Below, piece by piece: positions 6,152 through 9,201 of a stretch of 9,201 bases of DNA. The notes under the pieces were generated by a model that saw nothing but the letters and a program-made list of their open reading frames with translations, searched no databases and was not told where the DNA came from. Position 1 is the stretch's first letter; each line of letters starts with the position of its first letter. The position numbers were made by a program, and so were the translations under genes. This DNA is from Micromonosporaceae bacterium (GTDB lineage Bacteria; Actinomycetota; Actinomycetes; Mycobacteriales; Micromonosporaceae), in the NCBI GenBank assembly GCA_019690055.1, contig JADGGF010000153.1, positions 1 to 9,201 on the forward strand, in the 5' to 3' direction.

Positions 6152-6811
6152 TCAGCTCGTACGGCGCCGGGTGGCCGTGGTCCGGGACCGGGGCGACGCC
6201 TTCGCGGCGGGAGCCTCCTGAGTGGACGCTCGGGTGGTGCGCCGCCGTCCGGCCGGGCGCGGCTGGTCCGGCCAGGCCTCGGCGAGCAGCCGGCGTGTCT
6301 CGCCGAGCAGCTGAGGCAGGGTCTTGGTGCGACCGATCACCGGCATGAAGTTGGTGTCACCGGCCCATCGCGGCACGATGTGCTGGTGCAGGTGGGCGGC
6401 GATACCGGCGCCCGCGACCGCGCCCTGGTTCATGCCCAGGTTGAACCCGGCCGGGCTGCTGACCTTGCGGATGACGGTCATCGCGACCTGCGTCATCTGG
6501 GCCAGCTCCAGGGTCTCGGCCTCGTCGAGATCCGGGTAGTCGGCGACGTGCCGGTACGGGTTGATCAGCAGGTGTCCGGGGTTGTAGGGGAACCGGTTGA
6601 GGACGGCGTAGACCCGCTTGCCCCGGGCCACGATGAGACCGTCCTCATCGGAGAGTTCCGGCGCCCGGCAGAACGGGCAGCCGGTGGGGCTGTCGTACCC
6701 GTCCCGGGGGGCGGTGTCGCCGCTGATGTAGGCCATCCGGTGCGGCGTCCACAAGCGCTCGAGCTCGTCCGGTACCCCGACGTCCACCCGCTTCGGCCCG
6801 CCCCTGACCAC
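6152..6811 (-). CDS. HIT-family nucleotide hydrolase/phosphorylase (Rv2613c type)
   Basis: A histidine-triad enzyme acting on nucleoside phosphates. The M. tuberculosis homologue Rv2613c, also beside thrS and pgsA, is a diadenosine tetraphosphate phosphorylase, so an Ap4A-related role is likely. Starting from GTG at 6811 it has 219 residues. Conserved stretches include ERLWTPHRMAYI near the N terminus, a CPFC putative zinc pair (45-48), LNRFPYNPGHLL (about 71-82), and the triad HLHQHIV (140-146) with H142 the likely nucleophile. Residues about 182-219 form a low-complexity tail rich in Arg, Thr and Ala that goes beyond the roughly 195-residue mycobacterial protein. The GTG is preferred because a 12-nt purine-rich Shine-Dalgarno sits 6 nt upstream. 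Earlier ATGs at 6898 and 6853 keep the frame open but lack ribosome binding sites and add unconserved residues. It lies downstream of thrS on the same strand. Confidence 0.9.
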   Translation of the reverse strand: MVRGGPKRVDVGVPDELERLWTPHRMAYISGDTAPRDGYDSPTGCPFCRAPELSDEDGLIVARGKRVYAVLNRFPYNPGHLLINPYRHVADYPDLDEAETLELAQMTQVAMTVIRKVSSPAGFNLGMNQGAVAGAGIAAHLHQHIVPRWAGDTNFMPVIGRTKTLPQLLGETRRLLAEAWPDQPRPAGRRRTTRASTQEAPAAKASPRSRTTATRRRTS

Positions 6812-6817
6812 CGGCTG

Positions 6818-6829
6818 CTCCCTCCCTCC
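6818..6829 (-). promoter_or_regulatory. Strong Shine-Dalgarno deciding the HIT gene start
   Basis: On the minus strand GGAGGGAGGGAG ends 6 nt before the GTG at 6811. It is the best ribosome binding site in the window and is the reason for choosing this GTG over upstream ATGs. Confidence 0.8.
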
Positions 6830-6841
6830 GTACCCCGCCGT

Positions 6842-6864
6842 CGGCCGGTTCATGCTACCGGCCG
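6842..6864 (-). terminator. Hairpin between thrS and the HIT gene
   Basis: CGGCCGGT and ACCGGCCG form a perfect 8-bp stem with a 7-nt loop, about 105 nt after the thrS stop and 30 nt before the HIT start. It has no T-tract. It could be a weak terminator or processing site separating thrS from the HIT gene, or an operator for a separate HIT promoter. The 158-bp gap is long for a tight operon. Confidence 0.45.
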
Positions 6865-6969
6865 GGGGTGTTGCGTCAGACGGCGCAGTTCTGACCACCC
6901 GACGAACACCACCCGCCCGGAGCGCAGTCGACCAACCCTGCCTGACCGCCCAGAGGGAGACGGACCCGC

Positions 6970-9003
6970 TCAGGCCGCGGAGGGGCCTTCGTTCGTGCGG
7001 GAGCGCACGACCTCCACGACGTGGGCCACCGCCTCGTCGATGGGCACGCCGTTGCGCTGCGACCCGTCGCGGTACCGGAACGAGACCGTACCGTCGGCGG
7101 CGTCCTGGTCGCCGGCGAGCACCATGAACGGGATCTTCTGCTGCTGCGCGGTACGGATCTTCTTCTGCATCCGGTCGTCGGAGTCGTCCACCTCGGCCCG
7201 GATCCCCTCGGCCCGCAGCTTGTCCACAAAGGACTGCAGGTACGGCACATGGTCCTCGCGGATCGGGATGCCGACCACCTGCACCGGGGCCAGCCAGGCC
7301 GGGAAGGCCCCGGCGTAGTGCTCGGTGAGCACACCGAGGAATCGCTCGATCGAGCCGAACTTGGCCGAGTGGATCATCACGGGCCGCTGGCGCGAGCCGT
7401 CGGCCGCCTGGTACTCCAGCCCGAACCGGGCCGGCTGGTTGAAGTCGTACTGGATGGTCGACATCTGCCAGGTCCGGCCGATGGCGTCCCGCGCCTGCAC
7501 GCTGATCTTCGGCCCGTAGAAGGCCGCGCCCCCCGGGTCGGGCACGAGCTTGAGCCCCGAGTCGAGCGCCACCTGCTCCAGCACCGCGGTGGCGACCGCC
7601 CAGTCCTCATCCGAGCCCACGAACTTGTCCGGCTTCGAGTCGTCCCGGGTGGACAGTTCCAGGTAGTAGTCGGTCAGCCCGAAGTCGCGCAGCAGGCTCA
7701 GCACGAAGTTGAGCAGGTGGCGCACCTCGTCCGGCGCCTGCTCCGGGGTGCAGTAGGAGTGTGAGTCGTCCTGGGTGAGCCCGCGCACCCGGGTGAGCCC
7801 CTGCACCACGCCCGACTTCTCGTACCGGTACACCGTGCCGAACTCGAAGAACCGCAGCGGCAGCTCCCGGTACGACCGCCCGCGCGAGCGGTAGATCAGG
7901 TTGTGCATCGGGCAGTTCATCGCCTTGAGGTAGTAGTTCGCGCCCTCCATCTGCATCGGCGGGAACATGGTCTCGGCGTAGTACGGCAGGTGCCCGGAGG
8001 TGTGGAACAGTCCCTCCTTGCTGATGTGCGGGGTGCCGACGTACTGGAAGCCCTCCTCGATGTGCCGGCGGCGCACATAGTCTTCCATCTCTCGCTTGAT
8101 GACGCCGCCCTTGGGGTGGAACACCACCAGCCCCGAGCCGATCTCGTCGGGGAAGGAGAACAGGTCCAGCTCGGTGCCGAGCCGGCGGTGGTCGCGCCGG
8201 GCCGCCTCCTCCAGCAGGTGCAGGTACTCCTTGAGCGCGTCCTTGGTCGGCCAGGCGGTGCCGTAGATGCGCTGCAGCTGCGGGTTCTTCTCCGACCCGC
8301 GCCAGTACGCAGCGGCCGACCGCAGCAGCGAGAACGCCCCGATCAGCCGGGTCGACGGCAGGTGCGGACCCCGGCACAGGTCGCCCCAGACCCGCTTCCC
8401 GGTCTTCGGGTCGATGTTGTCGTAGATCGTCAGCTCGCCGCCGCCGACCTCCATGACTTCGGACGTGTCAATGCCGGCCCCCTGGCCCGCCCCGCCATCA
8501 CCCTTGATGTCGACGAGCTCGAGCTTGAACGGCTCGCTGGCCAGCTCGGCCTTCGCCTCCTCCAGGCTGGCGAAGCGGCGGCGCCGGAACACCTGGCCCA
8601 ACTTGATGATCTCCTGCATGCGCTTCTCGAGCTTGGCCAGGTCCTCCGGCTGGAACGGCCGGGCCACCTGGAAGTCGTAGTAAAAGCCGTTCTCGATCGG
8701 CGGGCCGATGCCCAGCTTCGCCTCGGGGAAGATGTCCTGCACGGCCTGGGCCAGCACGTGCGCGGTGGAGTGCCGCAGCACCGACAGGCCGTCGGGCGAG
8801 TCGATCGCCACCGGCTCGACGTGGACCTCGACCTCGGGCGTCCAGTCAAGGTCGCGCAGCCGGCCGGTCTCGTCCCGCACGACGACGATCGCCTTCGGGC
8901 CGGTCAGGGGCAGCCCAGCCGCCTTCACCGCCTCGGAGGCCGTCGTCCCGGCCGGGACGACGACGCGGTCGACCACGGCGGCGGGCTGACGGGATCCAGA
9001 CAC
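6970..9003 (-). CDS. thrS: Threonyl-tRNA synthetase
   Basis: Charges tRNA-Thr with threonine and removes mischarged serine. It has 677 residues from GTG at 9003, close to the 642 to 692 seen in E. coli and M. tuberculosis. Order of domains: TGS (about 10-66); the editing domain with HSTAH (H78, H82) and DLCRGPH (C210, H214); the class II catalytic core with motif 2 RFFEFGTVYRYE (about 384-395) and motif 3 GSIERF (about 550-555, R554); and the anticodon-binding domain (about 574-669). The three zinc ligands are present: C364 in MNCPMH, H415 in QDDSHSYC and H544 in PVMIHS. The GTG is chosen because AAGGAG lies 6 nt upstream; the ATG at 9096 would add 31 Arg/Pro-rich residues without a ribosome binding site. 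It looks fully active. Confidence 0.97.
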   Translation of the reverse strand: MSGSRQPAAVVDRVVVPAGTTASEAVKAAGLPLTGPKAIVVVRDETGRLRDLDWTPEVEVHVEPVAIDSPDGLSVLRHSTAHVLAQAVQDIFPEAKLGIGPPIENGFYYDFQVARPFQPEDLAKLEKRMQEIIKLGQVFRRRRFASLEEAKAELASEPFKLELVDIKGDGGAGQGAGIDTSEVMEVGGGELTIYDNIDPKTGKRVWGDLCRGPHLPSTRLIGAFSLLRSAAAYWRGSEKNPQLQRIYGTAWPTKDALKEYLHLLEEAARRDHRRLGTELDLFSFPDEIGSGLVVFHPKGGVIKREMEDYVRRRHIEEGFQYVGTPHISKEGLFHTSGHLPYYAETMFPPMQMEGANYYLKAMNCPMHNLIYRSRGRSYRELPLRFFEFGTVYRYEKSGVVQGLTRVRGLTQDDSHSYCTPEQAPDEVRHLLNFVLSLLRDFGLTDYYLELSTRDDSKPDKFVGSDEDWAVATAVLEQVALDSGLKLVPDPGGAAFYGPKISVQARDAIGRTWQMSTIQYDFNQPARFGLEYQAADGSRQRPVMIHSAKFGSIERFLGVLTEHYAGAFPAWLAPVQVVGIPIREDHVPYLQSFVDKLRAEGIRAEVDDSDDRMQKKIRTAQQQKIPFMVLAGDQDAADGTVSFRYRDGSQRNGVPIDEAVAHVVEVVRSRTNEGPSAA

Positions 9004-9009
9004 GGTGAA

Positions 9010-9015
9010 CTCCTT
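9010..9015 (-). promoter_or_regulatory. Ribosome binding site deciding the thrS start
   Basis: AAGGAG on the minus strand, 6 nt before the GTG at 9003. It supports the shorter thrS product. Confidence 0.8.
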
Positions 9016-9100
9016 CGACAGATACGGCCGGCGCACGGGCGCGCCGGAACGAGCCACAGGCGATCGTAGCCGTCGGCCCGAGCCCGGCGCGCCCACGGTG

Positions 9101-9115
9101 ATTAACGCCGTCAGC
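9101..9115. promoter_or_regulatory. Operator-like motif upstream of thrS
   Basis: ATTAACGCCGTCAGC differs at two positions from GTTAACGCCGTCAAC, the composite of the three sites between the exporter and tetR. It lies about 100 nt upstream of the thrS start. It could be a remote binding site of the same repressor, or chance. The similarity is direct; function is unproven. Confidence 0.25.
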
Positions 9116-9140
9116 CTCGCTTCCAGAACGGACGGGACCC

Positions 9141-9201
9141 GCCCCCCCCCCCCCCCCCCGCCGCGCGCGGCGCCCCCCCGGCCCCCCCCCCCCGCCCCCC
9201 C
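9141..9201. other. Low-complexity poly-C sequence at the window end, probable assembly artefact
   Basis: Eighteen consecutive C (9142-9159), then C-runs of 7, 12 and 7 separated by one to a few G or by GCCGCGCGCGG-like sequence. Nothing else in the window looks like this, even in GC-rich intergenic DNA. It is typical of an unreliable contig end, such as poly-G read tails. No gene or signal should be read from it. Confidence 0.7.

Noticed and set aside
6812..6898. Longer HIT gene starts at ATG 6898 or 6853
   Set aside because: Neither has a Shine-Dalgarno, and both would translate through the hairpin and the strong ribosome binding site used by the GTG at 6811.
5414..7318. A 634-codon open frame on the plus strand over tetR, the HIT gene and the thrS end
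   Set aside because: It crosses three recognisable genes in other frames, and its product is dominated by Arg, Gly and Pro.
9004..9096. A longer thrS start at ATG 9096, and an idea of a T-box leader
   Set aside because: The added residues are not family-like and have no ribosome binding site. The upstream DNA shows no T-box core or specifier structure that I can recognise, and the far end is unreliable poly-C.

Overview
The window looks like chromosomal DNA from a high-GC actinomycete, most likely Micromonosporaceae (Micromonospora/Salinispora type). The reasons are the very GC-rich codon use, GTG starts preceded by strong Shine-Dalgarno sequences, an actinobacterial phosphatidylinositol-phosphate synthase, an actinobacterial EF-G2, and the thrS / HIT-protein / pgsA gene set that is adjacent in mycobacteria. 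The family assignment is inference.

Layout, left to right: pgsA (minus strand, cut by the left edge, 1-618); a divergent intergenic region (619-808); an EF-G-like translation factor, EF-G2/FusA2 (plus, 809-2971); a long imperfect hairpin in the convergent gap (2985-3046); an MMPL/RND-type exporter (minus, 3079-5277); a divergent control region with three repeated operator-like sites and a good exporter promoter (5278-5459); a TetR-family repressor with a C-terminal WHG-type domain (plus, 5460-6083); a short gap with a 17-bp tandem duplication (6084-6151); a HIT-family nucleotide hydrolase/phosphorylase (minus, best start GTG at 6811); a 158-bp gap with a hairpin; thrS, threonyl-tRNA synthetase (minus, best start GTG at 9003); and an upstream region that ends in poly-C sequence looking like an assembly artefact (9141-9201).

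How it fits together: in M. tuberculosis thrS, the HIT gene and pgsA are consecutive on one strand and lead into phosphatidylinositol mannoside synthesis. Here thrS and the HIT gene still lie together, and pgsA still follows on the same strand, but about 5.5 kb with three genes of mixed orientation (EF-G2, exporter, repressor) lies between them. The exporter and TetR gene form a classic divergent drug- or lipid-efflux switch. The EF-G2 protein keeps the whole EF-G architecture but has altered GTPase motifs, including loss of the catalytic histidine.

I found no CRISPR array, transposase, tRNA or rRNA, and nothing that amounts to a clearly new multi-gene system. The points most worth checking are the split locus, the altered GTPase motifs, the operator array, and a similar motif upstream of thrS.
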